From Diorhabda sublineata (Eukaryota; Arthropoda; Insecta; Coleoptera; Chrysomelidae): a DNA stretch of 64,000 bases. The DNA is taken from the NCBI RefSeq assembly GCF_026230105.1, contig NC_079483.1:17167312-17231311 (forward strand), written 5' to 3'. The stretch's first letter is position 1. Every line of letters starts with the position of its first letter. Positions 35,493 to 46,795 of the stretch are shown in pieces. The notes under the pieces were generated by a model. The model was not told where the DNA came from, did no database searches, and saw only the letters and a list, made by a program, of their open reading frames with translations. A program made the translations under genes and the position numbers.

Positions 35493-36165
35493 GGATGGTT
35501 CCAGAAGTTTTTCAAGTTTGAAAACGCCAAGTCGTATAGTATCTGTTTGGCAGTTATCAATAGTGAACGTTTTCAGTGAATTTGTAAACATACTTTTATT
35601 TGAAAGGCATTAGTCCAAGCAATATAAAAGTTGGACTAGATTCTACTCTGGGTGAAACTACTCCTTTGTTTTCATCAGTAAAATATTGGATAGCAGGGTT
35701 TAAACGAGCCCGTACGACCTTCGAAGACCAGCATCGCAGTGGTTGACCAAATGAGGTGACTGTTGAAGAAAATCCACAAAGAGGTACTGGATGATCGTCG
35801 ACTGAAAGTGCGAGAGCTAGTAGACATATTAGACATTTCAAAAAGTGTTGTACATCGCCAAAGAAGGCAAAGACCGTTCCAGCTGTAGGCAAGGTCATCG
35901 CTTCCATTTTTTGTGATGCACGTTGGATAATTTTCATTGACTATCTTGAAAAAGTAAAAACTATCAACTGCGAGTATTATGCCAACATATCACAACATTT
36001 GAGCGAAGAAATCAAGGAAAAACGGCCGTATTTGGATAAGAAGAAACTGTTGTTTCATCAGCACAATGCACCAGCTCACATATCAGTTATTGCAATGAAC
36101 AAAATTGCTCGATTAAAGTTTGAATTGCTACCCCATAGCCCCCTTGGATTATTTCCATGAAAAGG
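35493..36165 (+). mobile_element. mariner copy, internally deleted and 3'-truncated
   Basis: The left end GGATGGTTCCAGAAG follows a TA at 35491-35492. The 5' UTR-like block and the N-terminal coding sequence are readable: LDSTLGETTPLFSSVKYWIA, then RRLKVRELVDILDISKSVVH. An internal deletion then removes the first catalytic aspartate and joins to KAKTVPAVGKVIAS. The KKKLLFHQHNAPAHIS block has the second aspartate changed to histidine. Sequence homologous to the family stops in the PHSPLGLF region at about 36165, so the third aspartate and the right end are gone. Confidence 0.85.
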
Positions 36166-37849
36166 CCAAAAGCTGGATAGAAAGCTCCTTCTTTTAGTGG
36201 TTCCTCAGAGGATTTGAAGACGTTTCTCTCATTGGATGCTTCTTGGAATCCTCTTACAAAATTTGAACTGAGATTCGATTTGTAGTTCGTTGTTTGATTC
36301 CTCTACAAGTTTATCTCATGGACCTACAGTCACCTTCAAACTCATTGATCTTCTCTGTTTTGTTGTGTTGATTTTGGCTTCTAATTTCTCATATTTTTTA
36401 TAGTATGTGGCCTCAGAAAATGTATCGATGAAAAAATGAGACCTCTTGTAAAGCCCCCCTGGGCAATCTGCTCTCTTTGTCCCCCTGTCTCGGAGGCCCT
36501 GCTCGCATCTACTAATAGTGCTGTTTCCTTCTTTTATTTCCAGATCTCACATAGTGAAATGTATTTCTTTTAATTTAGGGATGTCTTTTACTCAAAAATT
36601 TTCAAACTAATAACATCAATCGGTAGTGACGACACATGTTCCATCGTTAATTCATCCTTCCGAAAACACTCCTAGGTATAAAATAGAATATTTTTATTAG
36701 GGTATTTGGAGGTAATGAAGCGAAATTTTTCAGTGTGTTCATCGATGTAATTGCTCGATCAACTGCTCAGATTACTTCTCCTCGTCGAGGAGGTCCTTTT
36801 TATCAGAAATTAGATCTTCTGACATTTTTAGGATGTATACATATTATATTAACGGGATAGTGTATTTTGTTTTGGCTCGGAATTCATCAGCCGAACAGGT
36901 CCAACATTATTTTTTTTTTTTTCGATTATTTAAATTGCGATTCATCATCACAGTTGGTGATTCAATAATACCATCTAATGATAAACGAATACTTGAACAC
37001 AAAAGGTTGGTCACTTAAAAACCCCGACAGAGACTTTAATTTTTATTTTTATTATTTTTACCAGACAACTTTGGAGATGAATGAAAACTATAAAACCCGT
37101 TACAATCACCATTATTCCTGAAAGGCAGGTAGCTCGCGCCAAGACAAGTGAATATCTGACCCTTTTTTCTAGAATACATCAACGTCAATCTGTTCGACAT
37201 ATGTTCTAATTTAAATCCCTTGATAAACATAGGGTGGCGCGGCTCGTATAAATTCTTTGTAATAACAATGTAACTGTTTTTTTTATTCTTATTATTTCCC
37301 CGTATCGATATTCATATAGATTCGACATTTAATTAGTGATATCCTTACACGGGCCAATCATTTCCGGTGAAAATTTATGAAAATTAAATTTTAAATCTAC
37401 TCGTAACATCCCTTGGATTGTGACGAACTAAGATAAGATTTTCTATGGAGAAGCTTGTTGAAGTTATTTAAGCCTGTAATGAATTAAAAGTTGTGGAAAA
37501 AATCAAAAATGAATGTAGACAATAGATCTTCAATGATATTTTCACTTATATCTTTCAAAAATTTCTCAAATCAACTACTACATCATCTCATTTTCTCCTT
37601 TTTCGAACAGACCAGTTCTTCCAAAACTTTTTTATGCTACGATCTTCAAAAATTCTTATGCCCCCTTATGTAACATTTCATTCTTCAATTAATAGACTCA
37701 AATGATAGGTTTTAGGATGAAAAAACTTGTAAACCGTTAACAAAATTGAAGTTTAGGGAGATAGTACAGTGATCCAAGCAAATCACCTCGCAATTTTAAA
37801 GACCTTTGAAAATTTGACAGAAGCTCAAAAATGATGCGAATAACAAACC
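36166..37849. other. No supported gene
   Basis: A block at 36440-36545 is C-rich and ends in a strong pyrimidine tract with CAG (see the separate entry). The rest is AT-rich, and its frames of 60-65 codons carry no recognised motif. Confidence 0.35.
36519..36543 (+). other. Splice-acceptor-like site
   Basis: CTGTTTCCTTCTTTTATTTCCAG is a long pyrimidine tract ending in CAG. No open exon with a known protein follows, so it may be unused. Confidence 0.25.
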
Positions 37850-38620
37850 TGATTTGGTGCCAATGTATGCTTCTACCCCAGGGGCGAATGCCAGCCTTAC
37901 TTGGGGGTGGAAAAATTTCAAAATAACACAGGGAATCGATAGAATTGGATTTTATGAAGAAAATGTGGATTGAAGCTTTTTATTTAACTCGATAATTCGT
38001 GAGTTGTTCGTGAAAATTAAAAAGAAACACGTTTTTCAACATTTTTTCACGAAAAACTCGAAAATTACGCATTTTCTGAAAAAAATTATTCTCTTCAAAA
38101 TTGAAGCTTATAAAAAAACCAAGAAATTAGTCAGTTTAAATTAAATTTTTCAAATAATATTCAGAAACTTATGAATCATTGAAAGCCAATTATTTTCTTT
38201 TTCGTAAATTAATGCAGAGATTTGAGCTCAAATTACGGAAAAACGATGAATTTTTCATAAAAAATTGTGATGAAGATTTTTATAGTACTTTTTCAGACCT
38301 TTAAAATGAGCTTTTATAAAACAGTCTAGCATTAAAATAAAGTGAGTTATGATGAAAATAAGTTGAGTAACTCGAATTTGTCAGGAAATTTGACAACATG
38401 TGCGGCAAAATTAAAATTAATCGTAGCCCATGTAAAATTATCTTTATTTAAGCCCTAACAACACGTTCAAAAAGTTTGAATGATTTGGAACACGTATATT
38501 TTGAAAAAAGTTGTTTAATGTGAAATTAAAAAAAAAAAAAAATCATTTGACAATTGAAATCAAATCGTTGTTTTCCCCATTTCGCAATAATTTGAGGGCG
38601 TATTAACTCCAAATATGTCA
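37850..38620. other. Repeat-like AT-rich block, unclassified
   Basis: The block begins with a GC-rich patch (CCCCAGGGGCGAATGCC, TTACTTGGGGGTGG near 37878-37912) and continues with many TTTTTCA / TGAAAAA words in both orientations. It resembles the edge of a dispersed insect repeat, but I found no partner copy or termini in the window. Confidence 0.25.
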
Positions 38621-39024
38621 AGGTAGGTGTACACAGAACCGCAGTCGTAATTTCCTAACAATTAATTAATTAAAAACAACAGACATAATTTAATAATTAA
38701 TAATTATTACCAATATTTGTATGACATTGTAAATCCTACCGTAACGAAAACAAATATATCCATCACGGATGTTTTGATTGCAATAAGGCCTCTCTAATTA
38801 CATTAAGGGATTAGCGATATCAACAAATTACGAAACGCCAGATTAACGATTTATTTTTATTAAGAAACTATATTTGTTATAGGGAATTTATTTGAACGAA
38901 AAATATATTCAGAACAACAAGATTTTTTAAAGGATTTTGATTTTCTTACTAGCTATGACTCATACATGAGTAAGGGTTGATTAGAATAGGAGTAAAGGTC
39001 GTGAATCTACCCCGCTAAAACTTT
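38621..39024. other. No feature recognised
   Basis: AT-rich spacer upstream of the tandem array. Confidence 0.4.
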
Positions 39025-40951
39025 GACCTATCAGAATCAGTCAGCAACAACTTTACAGAGTGAAACACTTGTCTGAAGGCTATGGAACTTTCCGTTTCAA
39101 GCTTTAAGAGCCTTGAATGTAAGTATTGTAATATTTGTCTATGGATAGCCTTGCATTTACAGATGAAGTGGTCGGCGGTTTACAATAGTTCTTTGCAGAA
39201 ACGACAAGAGTTGTAGGAAGTTTCTCTTAACTCTTCTTAGTTCATATTTGCTTGAAGATAGAGCATTTTAGAACCAGAAGGCTTCAGATTGCTCCTCATT
39301 TTACCATTTCTTAAAATCATGACTTACTTCCTTCTCTGTTTGCTTATTAACATCTCTTACTTTCAGTATTAAGTCCTGACCCTGCTTTATTACTATTTAT
39401 TCACATCAACGGCGGAATTTTTGCCTGGGAAAAAGTGAATTCAATTTTTTACCTCTGAGCCTAAAGAATGATTTTACGAAGGTCTTAAAAAACTAGCTAC
39501 ACGTTGAGTTAAAACACATTGACCTATCAGAATCAGTCAGCAACAACTTTACAGAGTGAAACACTTGTCTGAAGGCTATGGAACTTTCCGCTTCAAGCTT
39601 TAAGAGCCTTGAATGAAAGTATTGTAATATTTGTCTATGGATAGCTTTGCATTTACAGATGAAGTAGTCGGCGGTTTACAATAGTTCTTTGCAGAAACGA
39701 CAAGAGTTGTAGGAAGTTTGTCTTAACTCTTCTTAGTTCATATTTGCTTGAAGATAGAGCATTTTAGAACCAGAAGGCTTCAGATTGCTCCTCATTTTAC
39801 CATTTCTCAAAATCATGACTTACTTCCTTCTCTGTTTGCTTATTAACATCTCTTACTTTCAGTATTAAGTCCTGACCCTGCTTTATTACTATTTATTCAC
39901 ATCAACGGCGGAATTTTTGCCTGGGAAAAAGTGAGTTCAATTTTTTACCCCTGAGCCTAAAGAATGATTTTACGAAGGTCTTAAAAAACTTGCTACACGT
40001 TGAGTTAAAACACTTTGACCTATCAGAATCAGTCAACAACAACTTTACAGAGTGAAACACTTGTCTGAAGGCTATGGAACTTTCCGCTTCAAGCTTTAAG
40101 AGCCTTGAATGTAAGTATTGTAATATTTGTCTATGGATAGCCTTGCATTTACAGATGAAGTAGTCGGCGGTTTACAAGAGCTGTAGGAAGTTTGTCTTAA
40201 CTCTTCTTAGTTCATATTTGCTTGAAGATAGAGCATTTTAGAACCAGAAGGCTTCAGATTGCTCCTCATTTCACCATTTCTTAAAATCATGACTTACTTC
40301 CTTCTCTGTTTGCTTATTAACATCTCTTACTTTCAGTATTAAGTCCTGACCCTGCTTTATTACTATTTATTCACATCAACGGCGGAATTTTTGCCTGGGA
40401 AAAAGTGAATTCAATTTTTTACCTCTTAGCCTAAAGAATGATTTTACGAAGGTCTTAAAAAACTTGCTACACGTTGAGTTAAAACACATTGACCTATCAG
40501 AATCAGTCAGCAACAACTTTACAGAGTGAAACACTTGTCTGAAGGCTATGGAACTTTCCGCTACAAGCTTTAAGAGCCTTGAATGTAAGTATTGTAATAT
40601 TTGTCTATGGATAGCCTTGCATTTACAGATGAAGTAGTCGGCGGTTTACAATAGTTCTTTGCAGAAGCGACAAGAGTTGTAGGACGTTTCTCTTAACTCT
40701 TCTTAGTTCATATTTGCTTGAGGATAGAGCCTTTTAGAACCAGTTGGTAGTAAAGGAAGAAGCTTACTCCATGCTTCAGATTGCTCCTCTTTTTGCCATT
40801 TCTTATAATCATGACTTACTTCCTTCTCTGCTTGCTTATTAACATCTCTTACCTTCAGTATTAAGTCCTGACCCTGCTTTCTTACTATTTATTTGAGCCT
40901 AAAGAATGATTTTACGAAGGTCTTAAAAAACTTGCTACACGTTGAGTTAAA
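39025..40951 (-). repeat. Four-copy tandem array of ~0.5-kb units derived from a LINE C-terminus
   Basis: The units are 39025-39520 (496 bp), 39521-40016 (496 bp), 40017-40490 (474 bp, lacking about 22 bp) and 40491-40951 (461 bp, with one insertion of about 26 bp and one large deletion). Units 1-3 are nearly identical and unit 4 is the most divergent. Read on the minus strand, each unit encodes QGQDLILKVRD, KEVSHDFKKW, ELRETSYNSCRFCKELL, a stop, TADHFICKCKAIHRQILQYL. This corresponds to the end of an RNase H domain followed by the CxxC...HxxC knuckle that closes Jockey/R1-type LINE proteins. The stop after CKELL is shared by units 1, 2 and 4, so the fragment was already dead when it was multiplied. 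Confidence 0.85.
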
Positions 40952-41095
40952 GCCATAAAATACTTTGAATATCAAGGCTTTCTTTTTGTTTTTCCGATAT
41001 TATAGACGTTAAAAAAATGAAACTTGGTTTATAAAGCAATGGCGTTTTATTCATATACATATATGGTTATGTCGGTTTAAATATTCTCCAGTAAT

Positions 41096-41430
41096 CTATA
41101 CTCCGGAAGATTGAAAATGACGTTGAAAACACGCCGTAGAAAATATGTTGACACAACATCGAAAATAGGGTACAGCAAAGCCAACATAAATAACGGTAAT
41201 TTTCTCCTTTATATTGTTTTCTGAATATATCTGCGTGGTAAAACGCGGTATTTCATACTCTTGTACGCCTTTATTTTCCATCAAAGGAACAGAAAATAAT
41301 TGACTCGATGATTGATAAACAATTATATTCCCAACTACCCCTAATAAATAACATAATTCGACTAACAATTGGAAGTGAATCGACATTTTCTACCTGAAAT
41401 GAAATCAACGATTGATTTGGGCATAAGCTA
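41096..41430 (-). CDS. Possible exon of a small secreted protein, unrecognised
   Basis: The minus-strand 96-codon frame (41096-41386) begins MSIHFQLLVELCYLLGVVGN, a plausible signal peptide, and is followed by a polar stretch with a PLMENKGVQEYEIPRF segment and four cysteines near the C-terminus. A pyrimidine-rich tract ending in CAG lies about 10 bases before the ATG on this strand, which would suit a 3' splice site. Nothing identifies the family, and frames of this size also arise by chance. An overlapping 72-codon frame at 41271-41489 is probably a shadow. Confidence 0.2.
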
Positions 41431-41489
41431 ACTCGGGATTTCAATACCTGCCATAAAGTTGAAAATATATTCGTGATCGCGGTTGTCAT

Positions 41490-42073
41490 GAAGATTAGAC
41501 AACTCTCAACGGACTCGGGATTTCAATTATGAAATGAAAAACAAAAGTAAAATATATATTCGCAAATAATTTAAGTAAAAACTATTTTAAACGCAAGAAA
41601 AACAGTAAACATATTACATTTTGTATCTATTCTGTTATTTTACCTAACTAATTGCAAGTGTGCATTATTATTTTATATGGAATTTAACAAATTACGGCTT
41701 CCACAAATTTTGTAAACTCTTTTCTTTATTGTATATGATTTAGTACCGACCTGATATTAAAATGCAATTTAAAGGAGTTACAAAGACATTACAAAATGGA
41801 TTAGGGACTAAACTTCAGGTTATATTCTCAGTGAATCCGTCACGAGTTGTATTGTGTACTCGGACTACCTTTTCGTTTACCTGAAATATCCTAGTTCCAA
41901 ATTGTAGCGTGTCCATTGAATTATTTTAAAATCTACTTTCCCATAAAAAGTTTTTGCCTTTTTAGCTGTATGTTTCTTTCATTGACGGAGCATGAAAGGT
42001 ATATCTGTGATTATTGGAATAATATGGGAGCAAAATATATAAAAACAACTAATCTGGTATGATCAGGTATAAA
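41490..42073. other. No feature recognised
   Basis: AT-rich sequence with short frames only. Confidence 0.4.
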
Positions 42074-42155
42074 AAAGAGAATGGGAAGACTACGAAGAAG
42101 CTGGAGGAGGGCATAGATAACGAAAAAAGAACTAATAGAAGCGAGATATATTCAT
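42074..42155 (+). pseudogene. Possible LINE C-terminal scrap
   Basis: KRMGRLRRSWRRA, a stop, then KKELIEARY resembles the GRPRKSWRxxxxxxxKE ending of some LINE proteins. It directly precedes a mariner copy. It is short, so confidence is low. Confidence 0.3.
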
Positions 42156-42843
42156 ATACTGACCTATTAGAAAGTACACAATCTATACAGTATATGTTAC
42201 AAGTTTGAACACGCTACGTTGTTCAATATTTCTTTGGCAGCCATCAATAAACTTTTTCAGTGAATTTGTAAACATTTAAAAAATTTATCGTCGATATATG
42301 ATGTAATACTTTTATTTGGAAGGCCTCAGCCCAACCAATCTAATAGTTGAACTAGATTATACTCAAAGCAATGGACTGAAAACGGAGAACCGGCTCCAAA
42401 AAGGCAAAGACCGTTCTATCTGCAGGCAAGGTCATAGCGTCGGATACTTTTCATCTTAAAAAACGAAAAATTATCAAAGACGACCGCTTTTGGTTAAGAA
42501 AAAAATGTTGTTTCGTCAAGACAATACACCAGCTCACCATCAGTGACTAAAATTAATTAATTGAATTTCGATTTACTATCTCATGCATCCTATTCGCCAA
42601 ATTTAGCACCTCGGATTATTTTCTGTTTAAAAAAATGGTCAAACTTTCTCCAAGAGGTGATGTCAGGAGTTAATGACTATTTTGAGAAGCTTGATTCTTA
42701 TAATTAAAACAGTATCGAACGTATTGAACTTTTCTGAGAAAATTTTATTGATCTGAAAGCAGATTGCGTTGAAAAATGAAAGTATTCTTTCCAAAATTGT
42801 TGTGTTTTGTTTGTAGGGCCAGGAACTTCTGGAACCATCCTCC
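42156..42843 (+). mobile_element. mariner copy, large internal deletion
   Basis: The 5' UTR-like block (around 42190-42330) is shared with the copies at 35.5 and 49.5 kb. A deletion then joins it directly to KQWTENGEPAPKKAKT-type sequence, losing the whole N-terminal half and the first catalytic aspartate. A damaged LFRQDNTPAH block keeps the second aspartate but has HQ changed to RQ. The SPNLAPRIIF block has lost the third through a one-base deletion. The right end GGGCCAGGAACTTCTGGAACCATCCTC is recognisable. A TA duplication is not clear. Confidence 0.8.
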
Positions 42844-43013
42844 AAAAAACTAAAGTGACTTGGTGTACCAGGTTTTCGAGATGTAATCGTTATTAATTAC
42901 CTTCAAAAGTTCAAAAAAGTCCAAACAAAGTATTTTTTATAATTAAACGGCACCAACATAGGTCAAAATGAGTTTCTCAGCCGATGTACGTTTGGCAATT
43001 CCCCTTGGCATTA
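42844..43013. other. Short spacer
   Basis: Nothing recognised between the mariner and the LINE target site. Confidence 0.4.
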
Positions 43014-43025
43014 TGTTAACTACTT
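43014..43025 (+). repeat. Target-site duplication, copy 1
   Basis: TGTTAACTACTT, identical to 43909-43920, flanks the LINE on its poly(A) side. The last two T residues could also belong to the tail. Confidence 0.85.
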
Positions 43026-43908
43026 TTTTTTTTTTTAACAAGAGTTTTTATTAACAATCAGAATAATTTTTACATTCTATAGGTTAATTAGCTCGCTAGT
43101 GCTAGATAATCTAACATCTATAATGTCTTGGTGGGGCTACATCCAGTGATGCAGCCTCTTGTACCTCATATTAGGTCTATTGGGCAACTTTTTCTAGTCT
43201 TTTCGTGTTTTGTGGCGTTAACCACTCCTTTACTAGTGGATTTGGGTGGGTTGCTATAGTATTGTGGTATTGATGATTCTCTTTTGGATAACTTCTAGTA
43301 CAGTGATTTGTTACATACCATGGAGCATCTACTAGCTGATGGAGTATTTTAGATTGGAATCTCTGAATGATATTTGTACTAGATTTAGGCTTGACGACAC
43401 TCCATTTTTGTAACCACTCCTGTATAATTGGTCTAGATGAGCCTGGACATTTTTTGCTGCTATTTGTGGTTCTTGATCAGTAGAGAGGATGACTGTATCG
43501 TGAGCAAAAGTTCCTGTTGTTGTATACTGTGTCTCTGTTATATCTGATGTATACAGTATGTAAAATAGTGGGCCTAGTACGCTACCCTGTGGCACCCCTG
43601 CTGCTATAGTAAAATTTTCGGACTTTTCCTCATTAACTTTTGAATGGACGGTTCTGTTGGTTACGTAAGATTTCAGAAGTGCGTAGTAGTTTGGGGGAAG
43701 GGTTCATTTAATTTTGTATAACATCCCTTGATGCCACACTCAATCAGAAGCCTGTTGAATATCAAGGAACACAGCAGGGCAGTATTCTTTGTTTTCCAGG
43801 GCTTTATTTATTTTCTGCGTGAGTCGGTGGACTTGTTGCACTGTCGAATGTTTTTGTCGGAATCCAAATTGATGGCAGGGTATCCAATTCTATGGAGGTA
43901 AGTCTTCG
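43026..43908 (-). mobile_element. 5'-truncated Jockey-type LINE with poly(A) and TSD
   Basis: The minus strand starts in the RT with HQFGFRQKHSTVQQVHRLTQ, then EYCPAVFLDIQQASD (catalytic motif A), AAGVPQGSVLGPLFYILYTS, and TTGTFAHDTVILSTDQEPQI. The FADD motif has become FAHD. The frame continues through QAHLDQLYR, then at a frameshift jumps from the KPKS block to NIIQRFQSKILHQLVDAPWY, so the thumb region between is deleted. The end VKEWLTPQNTKRLEKVAQ is in good order. A non-coding tail of about 150 bp finishes in about 12 A at 43026-43034 on this strand. Identical 12-bp flanks show a target-primed insertion. It has several stops and is dead. Confidence 0.9.
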
Positions 43909-43920
43909 TGTTAACTACTT
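43909..43920 (+). repeat. Target-site duplication, copy 2
   Basis: TGTTAACTACTT at the truncated 5' end of the LINE matches 43014-43025 exactly. Confidence 0.85.
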
Positions 43921-44869
43921 GAATATATAAAGGAAAAATCACATTATTAAAAAACTCTTGTTCGCACGAGAAGGATACAAAAATGCGTACAACTATAAAT
44001 TAAAAACAATTTCCTTGTAAAATTTCGATAAATCTATCCAATAATTGTGACGACGGAATAATTTCCTGTGTAATTTCGAAAGTTTCTTAAAAAGCAAGCA
44101 AATTGATAGTCTCAGGAACAAGTCCAGCTGCAAAAAGTAGCTAAATGATATCGGAGCTTTTTCATAGATTATAGAATATTGCAAAGAAATTGGTTTCCAC
44201 GTCTTCGATGCTCAGATATCTAAGTTAGAGTAAATTTACGAGGAAAATTGTAACATTTATCGGTTGACCTCAATTATAAATCATGAAGATAAGTAGTTAA
44301 CGTTGGCTGGGGTTTAAGGAAACTTAATTTGAAAGTTATAATGTAGATTTCAGAATAACCATAAAAATTATCAATACTATTGACATTAAAAACATTAAAC
44401 TCAGTTGCAGTAACGAAAAAACAATTTTTTTCATCAGTTTCATTATAGTGAAACTACTGGAAGAATGTTAGAGTTATTGTGAAAAAAATAATTGTAAAAT
44501 GACATGAAATATATGAAATGGATTCACTATATACCAAATAAAAAATAATGAACGGAAAAATTGTCACTTTCAAACAGTAAAAATACACTACGTAAGTGTT
44601 TGAACTATATTTCGATTATTTTCCAAATGACAAGAATACATGTTATGAGTAAAAAAATGACCCTGCAAAGGAGTGGCTCCTATATCAGGGCTAACTCCAA
44701 GAAACCTTCCAAATTATCCATCGAATCTCTCTCTGTCTCCATGAGTAAAATGATTATGAAAGCCTCTAATTAACCAACAGTTTAACAGCTTTTAGTTAAC
44801 GTTAATACGACTCAGTCGCAAAATGTCAGCTAGATAGGTGCCAAGCTTTGAAATTTTATGAGATATTCA
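43921..44869. other. No supported gene
   Basis: A 70-codon frame at 44561-44773 ends in serine-rich sequence and matches nothing I know. Confidence 0.35.
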
Positions 44870-45154
44870 TTCGGTGGAAAGTTTGCATGCGTCTCATGCA
44901 GAAGTAAGAATAAAAAAGACGCGCCTTTAAGGTGTGGAAGAACTTATCTGCGTGGAAATACTAGAATACCCTCCTTCTAGTCCCGATTTATCGCCATGCG
45001 ACTATTATATGTTTGGTTCATCGAAAGAGGCAGAGAGACTTGCACGAAAGTTTCCGGGAAGATGACAAAAGTAAAACTGTCAAAAATTTGAGCTGTATAA
45101 CTTAATAATAAATTTTTTTATAGAAAAATTTCGTTTATATTTGAACCACCCTCG
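44870..45154 (+). mobile_element. Second copy of the 13-kb mariner family, right part only
   Basis: It starts with GTGGAAAGTTTGCATGCG, matching 13660-13680, skips the catalytic middle, and continues with YPPSSPDLSPCDYYMFGSSK, where the third catalytic aspartate is kept. It ends with ATATTTGAACCACCCTCG next to TA at 45155-45156, the same right end as the element at 13193-14111. The copy is about 285 bp long and cannot code for transposase. Confidence 0.8.
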
Positions 45155-46139
45155 TATATAAAATACGTAAAAGCTATTTCTGACTTTGTGTCAGAAAGAG
45201 TTTATCGTAACTATTTTGTAATTAATTTTAGATTTGAATTAAAAATCTGGACCCTTCTAAATCATTGTTAGACCAGACGCAAATTACTAACTTTTGTCTC
45301 AATAAATTTATGAAAACTATAACCAAATGTACCTACATAGCCCTTCGATCAGCAGCAACACCAAAGGACCCTCGAGAGTCGATAATTGGTAAAAGCTAGT
45401 AATTTGAGTCAGTTCTAGCAATGGTATAGAAAAAACCGCGAAACAATCGTAAATATTGAAGGTTTCAATAGAATCAAAAAGGTATGAACTGGTTCTGCAA
45501 GAAAAGCTACAGCTCGTTCAGAAAACATACTAATTGAGCTCACAATTGATTTGATACGGAAATAATAGCGTCCAATTAGACCATCATAGTATGCCCTACA
45601 TTGAAAATTCACGTGAAAATAAAGAGAAAACTATTTTTAGTTGTTATATTTTCAAATTTTTTTATAAACGCATATAATATTTCCAAGCTTTTATTAGAAA
45701 TGTGCGTTACGTAAAAAATGTTTAACGAAACCTATCAGTCTCGGCTTTTGTTGAAATCTTCCCTTCTACTCAAGAGCCACGACATGATAAATTTTATTGC
45801 CGACCCTCCTTTGCCTTTTTAGAGCTATTCAAGTTGCAATACAAAAAAAGTAAAAGCTCATCGACCAATCTAATGGTGCTGTTCAAAATATCTTTTTAAC
45901 ATCACTATCTTATCGACAAAGATCGTTACACTATAAAAAATTCATTTCACGTTTTTCTACTGACATAATGAAGTTGAAATAATTTCCACCAAATTCGGTA
46001 TCAAAATTCTATCAACTTATTTGCTCTTTTGTATTCGAGTTTAGTCTTCTGAATTTGTTTGAGGAATCTTTGACCTTTCCAACGCTTTGGCTTTTCTCCT
46101 TTCCTTCTTCACTTACACTTAAAATTTTCACTCTTGTGT
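45155..46139. other. No feature recognised
   Basis: AT-rich sequence. A 65-codon minus-strand frame at 45415-45612 shows no motif. Confidence 0.4.
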
Positions 46140-46795
46140 TATAGTCCATTCATTTATTGAAACCTGGCTGATAAAGCGACAGCGCTGGTCATTGGCACAC
46201 AAAAACAATCATAAGATACATAAGTTAAATAGAGGACTGTTACAAAATCTATTACAATGTCTACATTAATTATATTTTCTTATACAGCTTTTGGAAACTC
46301 CACGATTTTCCTCATTTCCGTCGGGCAGTTCTCATATCAAACTGTGCAGTCTCTGCAATCGGTGCTTAACAGTCACAGGAACTTGACAACTTCGGCAGAC
46401 AGGACGACTTTCTGACGACATCAAAGAGCCGTAAGTTTCGTGTGGTTGATGCGAAGTCTTCTTAGTCTTCACAGCTTCTCTCCTATTCAAAAAGTTCAGG
46501 AAAATGCTAGAAATAGATGGGTGGATGTGATGTAATGCTGTAGTACTTTTTATTGAGGTGTTTGAAGTTAATTTTCAGATCATTGGCCAGCTGAACTAGG
46601 ATTTCAGGATGATTCTTTGTGGCTTCTCTGGCTTGGCGATCTACACATTCGTTTCCAGCAATTCCAGTGTGCGATGGAAGCCAGATGAGAGATACTATTA
46701 CATCAGGAGCAATGAGAGTTTGGTAGGTGTCATGAATGTTTTGGACTATTGGATTGATTATATGGATGAAAGAGAGTCAGTCAAAGCTTGATGGA
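46140..46795 (-). pseudogene. LINE RNase H and C-terminus (I/Jockey-superfamily type)
   Basis: The minus strand reads LTDSLSSI with an RNase H catalytic aspartate, then about 35 residues later VSLIWLPSHTGIAGNECVDR and QAREATKNHPEILV. This is the WxPSHxGIxGNExxDxxARxA motif of I- and Loa-like LINE RNase H domains. Further on HETYGSLMSSESRPVCRSCQ and VPVTVKHRLQ match the CxxCxxxLTVKHILxxC finish of the same proteins. The domain is in one frame for about 100 residues, so it is younger or better kept than most LINE pieces here. The HILTDC end is garbled. No RT was seen upstream. Confidence 0.75.

Noticed and set aside
39025..40951. CRISPR array or protein-coding tandem-repeat gene
   Set aside because: The units are ~0.5 kb with no short repeat-spacer alternation, and each contains stops in the LINE-derived frame.
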